Shown here one piece after another: positions 35,026 through 43,944 of a DNA stretch of 64,000 bases. Made by a program: the position numbers and the translations under genes. The DNA comes from Cetobacterium_A somerae (GTDB taxonomy: Bacteria; Fusobacteriota; Fusobacteriia; Fusobacteriales; Fusobacteriaceae), in the NCBI RefSeq assembly GCF_044784365.2, contig NZ_CP173060.2. One strand, given 5' to 3'. Under the pieces are notes generated by a model. The model was not told where the DNA came from. It worked only from the letters and a program-made list of their open reading frames with translations, and did no database searches. Each line of letters starts with the position of its first letter. The stretch's first letter is position 1.

Positions 35026-35062
35026 AAAAAGAGGATAACTGGGCTTGTTATCCTCTTTTTGG
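35026..35062. terminator. bidirectional terminator hairpin
   Basis: AAAAAGAGGATAAC (35026-35039) and GTTATCCTCTTTTT (35047-35060), seven-base loop. It lies between two gene remnants. Confidence 0.75.
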
Positions 35063-35083
35063 TTTATTCAACTAATTTATATG

Positions 35084-35386
35084 TCACTTACTTATACCTT
35101 TTCTTTTTTTTACCAATTCTTTTTCTAATTTTTCTCTATTTTTGAACTTCTCCGTTGTTTCAAAAGTATCTTTAGCTATTATTTTTTTTGGAACATTTAA
35201 ATTTTTTTCAAGATTAAATATATCTTTAGAATCAGAAACTTCTAAAGTTTTTATTAATTCAGAATAAAATTTATGCGCAATTGACTTATTGTCAAAATCT
35301 TCCTCATTTTTGCTTACCTCATATTGATTCCATCCATCTATATTATAACCGCTTTTATCATATAAAAAATTAAAAAAAGTATAAAA
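35084..35386 (-). pseudogene. start-less coding remnant of unknown family
   Basis: An open frame of about 100 codons ends at TGA (35084-35086). It encodes YDKSGYNIDGWNQYEVS, then a charged helical tail rich in Lys/Glu. It has no in-frame ATG, GTG or TTG after the upstream stop at 35387, so it is a 5'-truncated gene. The YDKxGYNxDGWN phrase resembles the short tyrosine/glycine repeats of some phage and restriction-associated proteins, but I cannot name it. Confidence 0.5.
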
Positions 35387-35454
35387 CTAATAAAGTGAAC
35401 TATTTTTCCACTTTATTAAGATTTCTCTAAAATATATAAAAATGGATATTTAAA

Positions 35455-35481
35455 AAGGGATGATTAAAAAAATCATCCCTT
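35455..35481 (-). terminator. terminator of the thiolase-etfA operon
   Basis: AAGGGATGATT (35455-35465) and AATCATCCCTT (35471-35481). On the minus strand it is followed by a T run and lies about 75 bases past the etfA stop. A second hairpin (AATAAAGTG/CACTTTATT) lies at about 35389-35418. Confidence 0.8.
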
Positions 35482-35555
35482 AAAAAGTATAAGATATTAC
35501 TCTAATTTTTTAGAGTTTACACAAAATTTGAAGCAGCCTCAATAGTTTAATATTT

Positions 35556-36566
35556 TTACTGTTTTTCAGCCTTTATTTTTCTAATCTCTTCAACTAAATA
35601 AGTTGCTGTTTTTCCTAAATCAGTTACTAATCCTAAATCTGCTACTCCAAAAATAGGTGCCGCTTTATCTTTATTTATAGCTATTATGTACTCTGACTCC
35701 TCCATTCCAGCTAAGTGCTGTATTGCTCCAGAGATTCCAAATGCAAAGTATACATCTGGTCTAACTGTTTTTCCTGTTTGTCCAACTTGTCTATCATGAC
35801 TTACTATTCCAGCATCAACTAATGCTCTAGAAGCCGCTGCTACTCCACCAAGTTCATTTGCAAGAAGTTCTAAGTTGTCAAATCCACCTTGAGCTCCAAC
35901 TCCTCTTCCTCCTGAAACTAGTATTTTAGCCTCTGTAATATCTACTTTTGCTTTTGCTTCTTTTATTATATTTAAAACTTTTACTTTCATTTTTGAGTGA
36001 TCAAAATTAACTTTAAAATCTGTAATTTTTCCATCTCTATTCTCATCTTTTGATAATCTTGTCATAACTCCAGGTCTAACTGTTGACATTTGAGGTCTGT
36101 GATCAGGACAGATGATAGTGGCCATTAAGTTTCCACCAAAAGCTGGTCTTGTCATTAAAAACTCTCTATTTTCTCCAATCTCTAACATTGTACAATCAGC
36201 TGTAAGTCCTGTTTCAATTCTAGATGAGATTCTAGGTCCTAAGTCTCTTCCAAGTGTAGTCGCTCCAATTAATACAATCTCAGGTTTTCTTTCGTTAATA
36301 ACTGCTGAAAATGCTTGTGTATAAGCTTCAGTATCATAGATTGCTAACTCTTTTGAATCTACTACTACAACTTCATCAGCACCATAAGCAACTAACTCTT
36401 TAGCTAAATTTTGGATGTTATATCCTAAAAGTACAGCTGTAACTTTCTCATCAAGAGATTTAGCTAACTCTTTTCCTTTACCGATTAACTCTAATCCAAC
36501 ATTTTGTAGTACTCCCTCTCTTTGCTCAGCAAAAACAAGGATCCCTCTATATTCATTTAAATTCAT
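35556..36566 (-). CDS. etfA: electron transfer flavoprotein alpha subunit
   Basis: 336 residues. The C-terminal FAD-binding domain is clear: SGGRGVGAQGGFDNLELLA, ASRALVDAGIVSHDRQVGQTG and FGISGAIQHLAGM. The last gene of the thiolase operon. With EtfB and the acyl-CoA dehydrogenase it forms the complex that reduces crotonyl-CoA; in anaerobes this complex bifurcates electrons from NADH to crotonyl-CoA and ferredoxin. Unlike the second EtfA of this window (50025), it lacks an N-terminal Fe-S domain. Confidence 0.95.
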   Translation of the reverse strand: MNLNEYRGILVFAEQREGVLQNVGLELIGKGKELAKSLDEKVTAVLLGYNIQNLAKELVAYGADEVVVVDSKELAIYDTEAYTQAFSAVINERKPEIVLIGATTLGRDLGPRISSRIETGLTADCTMLEIGENREFLMTRPAFGGNLMATIICPDHRPQMSTVRPGVMTRLSKDENRDGKITDFKVNFDHSKMKVKVLNIIKEAKAKVDITEAKILVSGGRGVGAQGGFDNLELLANELGGVAAASRALVDAGIVSHDRQVGQTGKTVRPDVYFAFGISGAIQHLAGMEESEYIIAINKDKAAPIFGVADLGLVTDLGKTATYLVEEIRKIKAEKQ

Positions 36567-36588
36567 GACATTCTCCTTCTTTAAAATT

Positions 36589-37374
36589 TTAGATTATAAA
36601 TTTTTCCTTTAATTTTTCAACAATAATTTTCGCTGCTTCTTGAGGGTCAACTTCATAAAGCTGTCCAACTGCTTTAACACCTTTAGTAAATGATTTTTTA
36701 ACTTTTGTTGGAGAACCTTTAAGTCCTAATTTTTCTTCATCTATATCAGATAATCTATCTACTCCCCAAACTTCAACCTCTTTATTGAAAGCTTCTACAA
36801 TGTTTTTAACGTTCATATATCTTGGTTTATTTGCTTCAGCTAAGATTGTCATTAAACAAGGTTTTTGAACTTGAAGTAACATGTATCCCTCTTCAGTAGC
36901 TCTTTTTACTTCAAATGTATCTTTTCCATCAAACTTAATATCATTTACATATGTAATTTGTGGAAGATTTAAAAATTCAGCAATTTGTGGCCCAACTTGT
37001 GCAGTATCTCCATCAATAGCTTGTCTTCCTGCGATAATAAGGTCATAATCTAACTCTTTTAAAGCTGCTGATATCGCATGAGATGTAGCTAGTGTATCTG
37101 CTCCTGCAAATTTTCTATCAGTTAAAAGTATTGCTCTATCTACTCCCATAGCAATAGCTTCTCTTAAAGCTGAATCAGCTTGAGGAGGTCCCATTGTTAT
37201 AGCAGTAACGTGAGCTCCAAATTTATCTTTTAATCTTAATGCTTCTTCTAATCCACCTTTATCATCTGGATTTATGATACTAGGTACTCCATCTCTAATA
37301 AGAGTTCCTTTAACAGGATCTAATCTAATCTCTGTAGTATCAGGTACTTGTTTTATACATACAACTATTTTCAT
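36589..37374 (-). CDS. etfB: electron transfer flavoprotein beta subunit
   Basis: 261 residues: MKIVVCIKQVPDTTEIRLDP at the N-terminus and the nucleotide-binding signature AGRQAIDGDTAQVGPQIAEFL (about 119-139). The DGDTAQVGP form is seen in EtfB proteins that carry FAD and take part in bifurcation. The gene lies 19 bp after the acyl-CoA dehydrogenase. Confidence 0.95.
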   Translation of the reverse strand: MKIVVCIKQVPDTTEIRLDPVKGTLIRDGVPSIINPDDKGGLEEALRLKDKFGAHVTAITMGPPQADSALREAIAMGVDRAILLTDRKFAGADTLATSHAISAALKELDYDLIIAGRQAIDGDTAQVGPQIAEFLNLPQITYVNDIKFDGKDTFEVKRATEEGYMLLQVQKPCLMTILAEANKPRYMNVKNIVEAFNKEVEVWGVDRLSDIDEEKLGLKGSPTKVKKSFTKGVKAVGQLYEVDPQEAAKIIVEKLKEKFII

Positions 37375-37393
37375 TCTGTTTAATCCTCCTAAT

Positions 37394-38539
37394 TTACTTT
37401 AGTAATGATCCTGCGATAACCATTCTTTGAACTTCTGAAGTTCCCTCATAAATCTCAGTAATTTTAGCATCTCTCATCATTCTCTCAACAGGATACTCTC
37501 TTGTATATCCGTATCCTCCATGAAGTTGAACAGCTTTTGTTGTTACATCCATAGCTGTTTCAGCAGCAAATAGTTTTGCTGTAGCAGCATCAACTGAGTA
37601 GTTCTCTTTTCTAGATTTTTTCCAAGCAGCTTTGTAAACTAGGTGTTTCGAAGCTTCTACTTTTGCATACATATCAGCAATTTGGAACTGTGTATTTTGG
37701 AATTGAGAAAGAGCTCTTCCAAATTGTTTTCTCTCTTTTACATATTTAATAGTTTCATCTAAAGCTCCACCAGCAATTCCAAGAGCTTGAGCAGCAATTC
37801 CAATTCTTCCTCCATCAAGAGTCATCATTGCAATTTTAAATCCTTTTCCAATAGCTCCAACTAAGTTTTCCTTTGGAATTCTACAATCTTCAAAGATTAA
37901 CTCACAAGTAGCAGAACCTTTAATTCCAAGCTTTTTCTCTTTTTTACCTACAGAGAATCCAGGAGTATCAGCTTCAACTATAAAAGTAGAGATACCTTTT
38001 AAACCAGCTGATTTATCAGTCATGGCAAATATAATATAAACGTGAGCATATCCAGCATTTGTTATAAATATTTTAGAACCGTTTAATACCCACTCATTAG
38101 TTTTTTCATCAAACCAAGCAGTAGTTTGTTGTCCAGCAGCGTCAGTACCAGCGTTTGGTTCAGTTAAACCAAAAGCACCAATCCATTCACCAGAAGCCAT
38201 TTTAGGAAGATACTTTTGTTTTTGCTCCTCAGTTCCAAACTCTAAAATAGGAGCAACTCCTAAAGATGTATGAGCAGAAAGGATAACTCCAGTAGTACCA
38301 CAAACTTTTGAAAGCTCTTCAACAGCCATAGTATACATAATTTGGTCTCCACCAGCACCACCATATTGAGTAGGAATAACAATTCCCATAAGACCAGTTT
38401 TACTCATTTTTTCAACAGTTTCAACAGGGAATCTCTCTTCCTCATCAATTTCAGCAGCAAGAGGTTTAACTTCATTTTCAGCAAAAGCTGTAATCATTTG
38501 CTTAAAAAGTTCTTGCGATTTAGTTAATGTAAAATCCAT
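37394..38539 (-). CDS. bcd: short-chain acyl-CoA dehydrogenase (butyryl-CoA type)
   Basis: 381 residues, normal length. FAD/substrate segments GAFGLTEPNAGTDAAGQQT (about 127) and WVLNGSKIFITNAGYA are present, and the catalytic glutamate lies in ITEIYEGTSEVQRMVI near the C-terminus. RKQFGRALSQFQNTQFQIAD is a further family mark. It reduces crotonyl-CoA to butyryl-CoA with EtfAB, which is encoded directly downstream. High similarity in arrangement to clostridial and fusobacterial butyrate pathways; the exact chain-length preference is inferred from context. Confidence 0.93.
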   Translation of the reverse strand: MDFTLTKSQELFKQMITAFAENEVKPLAAEIDEEERFPVETVEKMSKTGLMGIVIPTQYGGAGGDQIMYTMAVEELSKVCGTTGVILSAHTSLGVAPILEFGTEEQKQKYLPKMASGEWIGAFGLTEPNAGTDAAGQQTTAWFDEKTNEWVLNGSKIFITNAGYAHVYIIFAMTDKSAGLKGISTFIVEADTPGFSVGKKEKKLGIKGSATCELIFEDCRIPKENLVGAIGKGFKIAMMTLDGGRIGIAAQALGIAGGALDETIKYVKERKQFGRALSQFQNTQFQIADMYAKVEASKHLVYKAAWKKSRKENYSVDAATAKLFAAETAMDVTTKAVQLHGGYGYTREYPVERMMRDAKITEIYEGTSEVQRMVIAGSLLK

Positions 38540-38558
38540 TTATTTCCTCCTAAATTTT

Positions 38559-38963
38559 TTATTTTTTCATTAGTGTAGCTTTTCCAGCTATTACCTCTAT
38601 ACCATTTTGGTTAGTACATATAGTTTTTAAAATAACTCTATTTTTTTCTGGAATTAATTCTATTATTTCTACAGTAGCTGTTATTGTATCTTCAGCATAT
38701 ACAGGAGCTAAAAATTTTAACTCCTGACCTAAGTATATACTTCCTTCACCAGGTAATCTTGTTCCTAAAACAGCTGATATTAAACCAGCTCCTAACATAC
38801 CATGTGCTATACGATGTTTAAACATTGTTGTCTTTGCATATTCTTCATTTATGTGAGCAGGGTTTACATCAGTTGTTATTCCAGCAAATAAAATAATATC
38901 TGTTTCTGTTATTGTTTTACTAATACTATCTTTCATACCTATTTTTAACTCTGAAAATTGCAT
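38559..38963 (-). CDS. phaJ: MaoC-like (R)-specific enoyl-CoA hydratase
   Basis: 134 residues, the size of single-hotdog PhaJ. The hydratase-2 catalytic pair is visible in GITTDVNPAHINEEYA (Asp and His), followed by RIAHGMLGAGLISAVLGT. It interconverts crotonyl-CoA and (R)-3-hydroxybutyryl-CoA. In most clostridial butyrate pathways an (S)-specific crotonase does this step; here no crotonase or (S)-3-hydroxybutyryl-CoA dehydrogenase is present in the cluster. Confidence 0.9.
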   Translation of the reverse strand: MQFSELKIGMKDSISKTITETDIILFAGITTDVNPAHINEEYAKTTMFKHRIAHGMLGAGLISAVLGTRLPGEGSIYLGQELKFLAPVYAEDTITATVEIIELIPEKNRVILKTICTNQNGIEVIAGKATLMKK

Positions 38964-38996
38964 AATTGAACCCCCTTTAATTTAAAATTATAAAAA

Positions 38997-39716
38997 TTAG
39001 ATTACAAGACCACCGTCTACACCAATAGTTTGACCAGTGATAAATTTAGATAAATCACTTGCTAAGAATAAAACCGCATTTGCTATATCATCAGGTTCTC
39101 CCATTTTTCTTAATGGTGTTTTTTCTACCATAGTGTTTATTACTTTTTCTGGAAGATCCTTTGTCATTGGAGTTTTTATAAACCCAGGAGCTATTGCATT
39201 TGTTCTTACTTGTTCACCTTTTCTAGCAAACTCTTTTGCCCAAGCTTTAGTTAATCCAATAACTCCAGATTTTGTAGCAACATAGTTTGTTTGCCCAATA
39301 TTTCCATATACTCCCACTACAGAAGACATATTTATTATACTTCCACTTTTATTTTCAAGCATTAATGGAACAATAGCTTGTGTCATATTGAATACACCTT
39401 TTAAGTTAACATCAATTACAGCATCCCATGCTTCTTCAGTCATCTTTTGGATTAAAGAATCTTTTGTTATTCCAGCATTATTAACTAGAATATCTATTTT
39501 TCCATATTGATTTTTTACATCTTCAACAAATTTTGTGATTCCTTCTCTATCTGTTACATTTAAATTTACCATTTTGATATTTGGATTTGTGAATTCACCA
39601 GCTCCTAAATCACAAGAATAAACTATAGCTCCTTTTTCTGCTAATTTTTCACAAATTACAGCACCTATTCCTCTTGCGCCACCCGTTACTACTGCTATTT
39701 TTCCATCTAATCTCAT
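38997..39716 (-). CDS. SDR oxidoreductase, acetoacetyl-CoA reductase / (R)-3-hydroxyacyl dehydrogenase type
   Basis: 239 residues of the classical short-chain dehydrogenase family: TGGARGIG cofactor loop, NNAG, catalytic Ser in INMSSVVG, YVATK with the Tyr-Lys pair, and IAPGFIKTPMT. Sequence alone cannot separate FabG from PhaB. Being between thiolase and the (R)-hydratase, it most likely interconverts acetoacetyl-CoA and (R)-3-hydroxybutyryl-CoA. No other fatty acid synthesis gene is nearby. Confidence 0.9.
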   Translation of the reverse strand: MRLDGKIAVVTGGARGIGAVICEKLAEKGAIVYSCDLGAGEFTNPNIKMVNLNVTDREGITKFVEDVKNQYGKIDILVNNAGITKDSLIQKMTEEAWDAVIDVNLKGVFNMTQAIVPLMLENKSGSIINMSSVVGVYGNIGQTNYVATKSGVIGLTKAWAKEFARKGEQVRTNAIAPGFIKTPMTKDLPEKVINTMVEKTPLRKMGEPDDIANAVLFLASDLSKFITGQTIGVDGGLVI

Positions 39717-39742
39717 ATATATTTTCTCCTTTTTATTATATT

Positions 39743-40948
39743 TTATATTGATTTAATAACTACAGCTGTTCCCATTCCTCCACCTATACAAAGGCTTGCT
39801 AAACCATACTGACTTTTTCTTTTTGACATTTCATGTACCAAAGTTGTTATAATTCTATTTCCACTAGCTCCAACTGGGTGTCCTAAGGCAATTGCTCCAC
39901 CATTTACATTACATCTTTCATCAAAGAATTCATCCGTAACCCCATATTCATTTTTTAATTCAAACATAACTCCCAGTGCTTGAGCCGCAAAAGCTTCATT
40001 TAATTCAACTAAATCCATCGATTGTAAATCTAAATTAGCCATTTTTAAAGCTTCTTTTATTGCAGGTACAGGTCCCATTCCCATAATCTTAGGATCTACT
40101 CCTCCCTGACCTATTCCCACTATTTCAGCTAATGGTTTTAGATTATATTTCTTTACAGCTTCCTCACTTGCTAAAAGAACAGCACTTGCTCCATCGTTTA
40201 TTCCAGATGCATTTCCTGCTGTAACAGTTCCATCTTTTTTAAATACTGTTTTTAATGTTCCTAACTTTTCCAAAGATGTTTTTCTATTTGGATATTCATC
40301 AGTATCAAAAATTATAGTCTGCTTTTTTTCAACAATTTCAACTGGAACAATTTCTTTTTCAAACTTTTTTTCATCAATAGCCTTTATAGCTTTTTCTTGT
40401 GATTTGATTGCAAACCTATCCTGTTCTTCTCTAGTTATAGAATATTTCTCAGCTATATTCTCTGCAGTTACTCCCATATGTATTTTATCAAAAGCATCAG
40501 TTAAGGCATCAATTAACATACTATCTTGGAATTTAAGCTCTCCCATTCTAAATCCCTCTCTTACATCTCTTGGACTTACAAAGGGAGCCTGAGACATAAC
40601 TTCTACTCCACCACAAATTACTAAATTTGATAATCCGCTCTTTATGTTTGAATAACCTGTCATAACAGATTTCATTCCACTTCCACATAAAATATTCAAA
40701 GAGTATGCTGGAACTTCAAATGGAATATTAGCTTTTATAGCTACTTGTCTTCCAACTCCTTGTCCTTGCCCTGCTGATAATATATTTCCCATAATTACTT
40801 CATCAAGTTCATGACCTTGTAAATTATTATTTTTTAATAGATCTTTAACTACAGTTGCACCTAAATCACTAGGAGATACTTTTCTTAAACTCCCTAAAAA
40901 TGAACCAATTGCTGTTCTTTTTGCGTCGACAATATATATTTTACTCAT
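39743..40948 (-). CDS. atoB: acetyl-CoA C-acetyltransferase (thiolase)
   Basis: About 401 residues from the ATG at 40948, which follows GGGAGG; an in-frame start four codons upstream overlaps that site. Catalytic residues: Cys in LNILCGSGMKSVM (near 90), His in GGAIALGHPVGASG, and Cys in ASLCIGGGMGTA at the C-terminus. It condenses two acetyl-CoA or cleaves acetoacetyl-CoA. First gene of the six-gene minus-strand operon ending in etfA. Its promoter overlaps the shared motif at 40986. Confidence 0.95.
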   Translation of the reverse strand: MSKIYIVDAKRTAIGSFLGSLRKVSPSDLGATVVKDLLKNNNLQGHELDEVIMGNILSAGQGQGVGRQVAIKANIPFEVPAYSLNILCGSGMKSVMTGYSNIKSGLSNLVICGGVEVMSQAPFVSPRDVREGFRMGELKFQDSMLIDALTDAFDKIHMGVTAENIAEKYSITREEQDRFAIKSQEKAIKAIDEKKFEKEIVPVEIVEKKQTIIFDTDEYPNRKTSLEKLGTLKTVFKKDGTVTAGNASGINDGASAVLLASEEAVKKYNLKPLAEIVGIGQGGVDPKIMGMGPVPAIKEALKMANLDLQSMDLVELNEAFAAQALGVMFELKNEYGVTDEFFDERCNVNGGAIALGHPVGASGNRIITTLVHEMSKRKSQYGLASLCIGGGMGTAVVIKSI

Positions 40949-40985
40949 GTTTCCTCCCAATAAAATTTAAAAAACTTTTTATTTC

Positions 40986-41032
40986 GAACCAATTCTCAAT
41001 ATATTAATACTACTTTTTAATTTTAAAGTCAA
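40986..41032 (-). promoter_or_regulatory. thiolase-operon promoter with shared operator
   Basis: Minus-strand TTGACT (41032-41027), 17 bases, TATTAA (41009-41004). Directly downstream, at the predicted start of transcription, lies the shared element; on the plus strand it reads GAACCAATTCTCA (40986-40998). Confidence 0.75.
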
Positions 41033-41052
41033 TATAATTTTACAAAAAAATA

Positions 41053-41082
41053 AAAAAAGCTTGAATTTAATCAAGCTTTTTT
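41053..41082. terminator. terminator overlapping the end of the tandem TetR gene
   Basis: AAAAAAGCTTGA and TCAAGCTTTTTT form a bidirectional hairpin. The stop codon of the TetR gene (41067-41069) lies within its loop. Confidence 0.85.
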
Positions 41083-42188
41083 ATACCGTTTTTAAACAAT
41101 AAACTCATATTTTTCAATAGTTTATCTATATCATTAATTTCTTTTGTAAAAAATATTTCGATTCCCATATAATGCTGAACACCTAAAAGAATATTAGAAA
41201 TGATTCTATTCTCACTTATTGATAAACCATTTTTTTCTAAAGTATCTATATACAACCTCTCAATTTTATTTAAATAATCTATATATACATCAAAGTTAAT
41301 AAATTCAACATCTCTTAGCAATTTATATTTATAACTCTCACTTTTATAATATTCGGAAAATATATATAAATACATTGTGTGTAATTTGTTTATATCTAAT
41401 TCGTTATCATAATTGTCTTTTATTAAAAATAGAATTTCTTTTTTCAATTTCTCCACTATCTCAATTAAAAAATCCTCTTTACTTTGAAAAAAACTATAAA
41501 ATGTACCAATAGAATAATCTAATTTCTTAGTAATATCTTTTATTTTTACATCATGATACTCTTCTAATCCAAAGAGCTTTTCACCTTTTTCTAAAAATTT
41601 ATGTTTTAAATTTTCGGTATTTAAAATAACTCTCTTGTATAAATTTCTATTATAGATTTCATCTAAGTTTTCAACAAAAGAGTTCGTAAAACCATTAAAT
41701 AAAATTTTTACTAAAAAATCTACATCGTATCTTATATCTCTAGAATGATAACTTATATTTATAAATCTTATAGATCCTAAAATATACATAACTTCAAACT
41801 CATTTAATCTTCTTTCGAATATTTCTTCTAATTTTTTTAAATATGCTTTTTTTATATGCTTTTCGTAATCTACAAATTTATATTGTCCCTCTCTAAAAAT
41901 TTTTATAAGTTTTTTTTCTTCTTGGGTTATTTCAATATTCAGATAAATATAACTTTTTAACTTTTCTTCAATAGTTTCACCTGAAATATTTTCTAATTTC
42001 TGTTTAATTCTTTCAGATATCATCTCTAATAAATATTTAAATAATTCCTCTTTATTTTTAAAATACTTGTATATAATTCCATTTGAAACACTAGCATTTT
42101 TACTTATTTGAAGTAAAGAAACTTCCCCATAAGGAATCTCATAAAATAAATCAATAGCTGCTTCAATAATTTTTTCTTTTGTACTCAA
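41067..42188 (-). CDS. tandem (two-domain) TetR-family regulator
   Basis: 373 residues, about twice the normal TetR length. The first TetR unit has its helix-turn-helix at about 23-48 (VSLLQISKNASVSNGIIYKY followed by FKNKEELF). A second TetR-like N-terminal domain begins near 185, with its helix-turn-helix at about 213-240 (VKIKDITKKLDYSIGTFYSF followed by FQSKEDFL). Each is followed by an all-helical ligand-domain-like stretch. A single chain could thus bind DNA as a pseudo-dimer. It sits between the thiolase operon and the CoA-transferase and is the obvious regulator of this block. Start: ATG at 42188 is not seen; the coding sequence begins with TTG-type initiation after GGAGGAAG. Confidence 0.87.
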   Translation of the reverse strand: MSTKEKIIEAAIDLFYEIPYGEVSLLQISKNASVSNGIIYKYFKNKEELFKYLLEMISERIKQKLENISGETIEEKLKSYIYLNIEITQEEKKLIKIFREGQYKFVDYEKHIKKAYLKKLEEIFERRLNEFEVMYILGSIRFINISYHSRDIRYDVDFLVKILFNGFTNSFVENLDEIYNRNLYKRVILNTENLKHKFLEKGEKLFGLEEYHDVKIKDITKKLDYSIGTFYSFFQSKEDFLIEIVEKLKKEILFLIKDNYDNELDINKLHTMYLYIFSEYYKSESYKYKLLRDVEFINFDVYIDYLNKIERLYIDTLEKNGLSISENRIISNILLGVQHYMGIEIFFTKEINDIDKLLKNMSLLFKNGIKKLD

Positions 42189-42225
42189 TAATCTTCCTCC
42201 AAAATACTCTTTAATTTATCTTTAT

Positions 42226-42254
42226 ATTCTACTTCATTCAGAGAAACAATTCAA
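42226..42254 (-). promoter_or_regulatory. tandem TetR promoter with operator in the spacer
   Basis: Minus-strand TTGAAT (42254-42249), 17 bases, TAGAAT (42231-42226). The element GAATTGTTTCTCT (42252-42240 on the minus strand) overlaps the -35 box and extends into the spacer, which suggests autoregulation. Confidence 0.65.
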
Positions 42255-42257
42255 ATA

Positions 42258-42281
42258 AAAAAAGGGAATTTCTTCCCTAAT
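42258..42281 (-). terminator. terminator of the CoA-transferase gene
   Basis: GGGAA/TTCCC hairpin (about 42265-42278) followed on the minus strand by a T7 run. Short stem but well placed just past the stop. Confidence 0.7.
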
Positions 42282-42282
42282 T

Positions 42283-43833
42283 CTATAGATCTAATTTAAA
42301 ATTATCTTGAAATATTTTTTTATCCATGACTTTAAGATTTTCTGATATAATTGGTCTAAATTCCATATTATTAATTATATCTTTTTCTAAATCAATTCCA
42401 GGAGCAATCTCAATTAATTCTAATCCATCCTTACTCAATTTAAATACTGCTCTTTCTGTTACATAAAATACAGGTTGATTATTTAAATTAGCTGTTTTAG
42501 AACTAAAAGTTATTTGTTCTACAGCTTCTATAAACTTTTTACTTTTTCCTTCATTCAATATATTTATTCCATTTTCTGTAACTTGAACTTTTAGTCCTCC
42601 AGCAGTAAATGTTCCACAGAAAATAACTTTTTTTGCATTTTGAGATATATTTATAAATCCTCCACAACCAGCAATCTTTGGTCCAAACTTAGACACATTT
42701 ATATCACCTGTAGAGTCGCATTGAGCTAATCCTAAAAATGCTATATCTAATCCTCCACCATCATAAAAATCAAATTGATATGGTTGATCTATTATAGCTT
42801 GCGGTGAAACACTAGCACCAAAACTTAATCCCCCAGCTGGAGTTCCTCCTATAGCTCCTGGCTCAACTGTTGGAGTAAATAAATGCTCTTGATTTCCATC
42901 TCTTAAAACTTCTGCAATTCCTTCAGGCATTCCTATTCCATAATTTAAAACTTTATCCTCTTTTGATAAAAACATAGCACATCTTCTAGCTATTATTTTT
43001 CTTTCATCTAGTAAAGATTTTTCTTTTACATCATTTACCAGAATACTACTGTTTACAAAAGTTTCATCATATTGTGTTCCAAAAGTTTGATGATGGTATT
43101 TTTCATCTGAACATAAAACTACGTAATCTACAAATATACTAGGTATTCCAACCAATTTAGGGTTTATACTACCATTTTTCACTTTCTTTTCAACCTGTAC
43201 AACTACTTTTCCACCACTATTTTTTGTAGCCATAGCCAATGCTAAACTTTCCAATGTTAAGGCTTCTTTTTCCAAAGAAATATTCCCATCTTCATCAGCC
43301 AAAGTTCCTCTTAAAATAGCAAAATCTATCTTTGAAGGAGCTTTAAAATAAAGGTGTCTTTCATTTTCTATAAAAATTTCTTTAACAATATCTTCAGATG
43401 TTATTTCATTAACTTTTCCACCTTGAAGCTGTGGATCAACAAATGTTCCAATTCCTATTTTTGATATTGTACCTTTTTTACCTGAAGCTAAATCTCTAAA
43501 CATATGCGAGATTACTCCTTGTGGTAAGTTGTATCCTTGAATTTTATTTTCTAAAGCTAAATTGCCTAATTTAGGTGCTAACCCCCAGTGACCTCCAATT
43601 ACTTTATTTACCATACCTTCATGCGCTAAATGATTTAGACCTTTTCCTTTTCCATCTCCTTGGCCTGCTGCGTATATTAACGTTAAATTTGTTGGTTTTT
43701 TATTTTCTAAATAATGATTTTCCATTTCTGTTAAAACTTCTTCTGCAACACCTATTCCTACAAATCCTCCTGTAGCTACAATTGACTCATTCTCTATTTT
43801 TTTAGCAACTTCTTTTGCACTAATGAACTTCAT
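42283..43833 (-). CDS. acyl-CoA:acetate/3-ketoacid CoA-transferase
   Basis: 516 residues, a fused alpha-beta CoA-transferase of the YdiF/propionate CoA-transferase type. N-terminal VATGGFVGIGVAEEVL carries the oxyanion-type glycine motif. The catalytic glutamate is in TVEPGAIGGTPAGGLSFGAS (about residue 340), and GYGIGMPEGI-like NYGIGMPEGIAEV precedes it. It would activate 3-hydroxybutyrate, acetoacetate or butyrate by exchange with acetyl-CoA. It is transcribed divergently from the permease, with a shared-motif copy at each promoter. Confidence 0.92.
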   Translation of the reverse strand: MKFISAKEVAKKIENESIVATGGFVGIGVAEEVLTEMENHYLENKKPTNLTLIYAAGQGDGKGKGLNHLAHEGMVNKVIGGHWGLAPKLGNLALENKIQGYNLPQGVISHMFRDLASGKKGTISKIGIGTFVDPQLQGGKVNEITSEDIVKEIFIENERHLYFKAPSKIDFAILRGTLADEDGNISLEKEALTLESLALAMATKNSGGKVVVQVEKKVKNGSINPKLVGIPSIFVDYVVLCSDEKYHHQTFGTQYDETFVNSSILVNDVKEKSLLDERKIIARRCAMFLSKEDKVLNYGIGMPEGIAEVLRDGNQEHLFTPTVEPGAIGGTPAGGLSFGASVSPQAIIDQPYQFDFYDGGGLDIAFLGLAQCDSTGDINVSKFGPKIAGCGGFINISQNAKKVIFCGTFTAGGLKVQVTENGINILNEGKSKKFIEAVEQITFSSKTANLNNQPVFYVTERAVFKLSKDGLELIEIAPGIDLEKDIINNMEFRPIISENLKVMDKKIFQDNFKLDL

Positions 43834-43859
43834 AAAAACACCCCTTTTTTCATTTTTTT

Positions 43860-43907
43860 GAATCGGTTCTCACTTTTATATAAACCATATCATTATCAAA
43901 ATGTCAA
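43860..43907 (-). promoter_or_regulatory. CoA-transferase promoter with shared operator
   Basis: Minus-strand TTGACA (43907-43902), 17 bases, TTTATA (43884-43879). The element reads GAATCGGTTCTCA on the plus strand (43860-43872) and covers the predicted start of transcription. Confidence 0.75.
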
Positions 43908-43944
43908 TATTTTTTTATGTTTTGTGTTTTTTTCAAAAAAAACG

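Noticed and set aside
39037..39285. Plus-strand frame opposite the SDR gene
   Set aside because: Antisense shadow of a conserved dehydrogenase.
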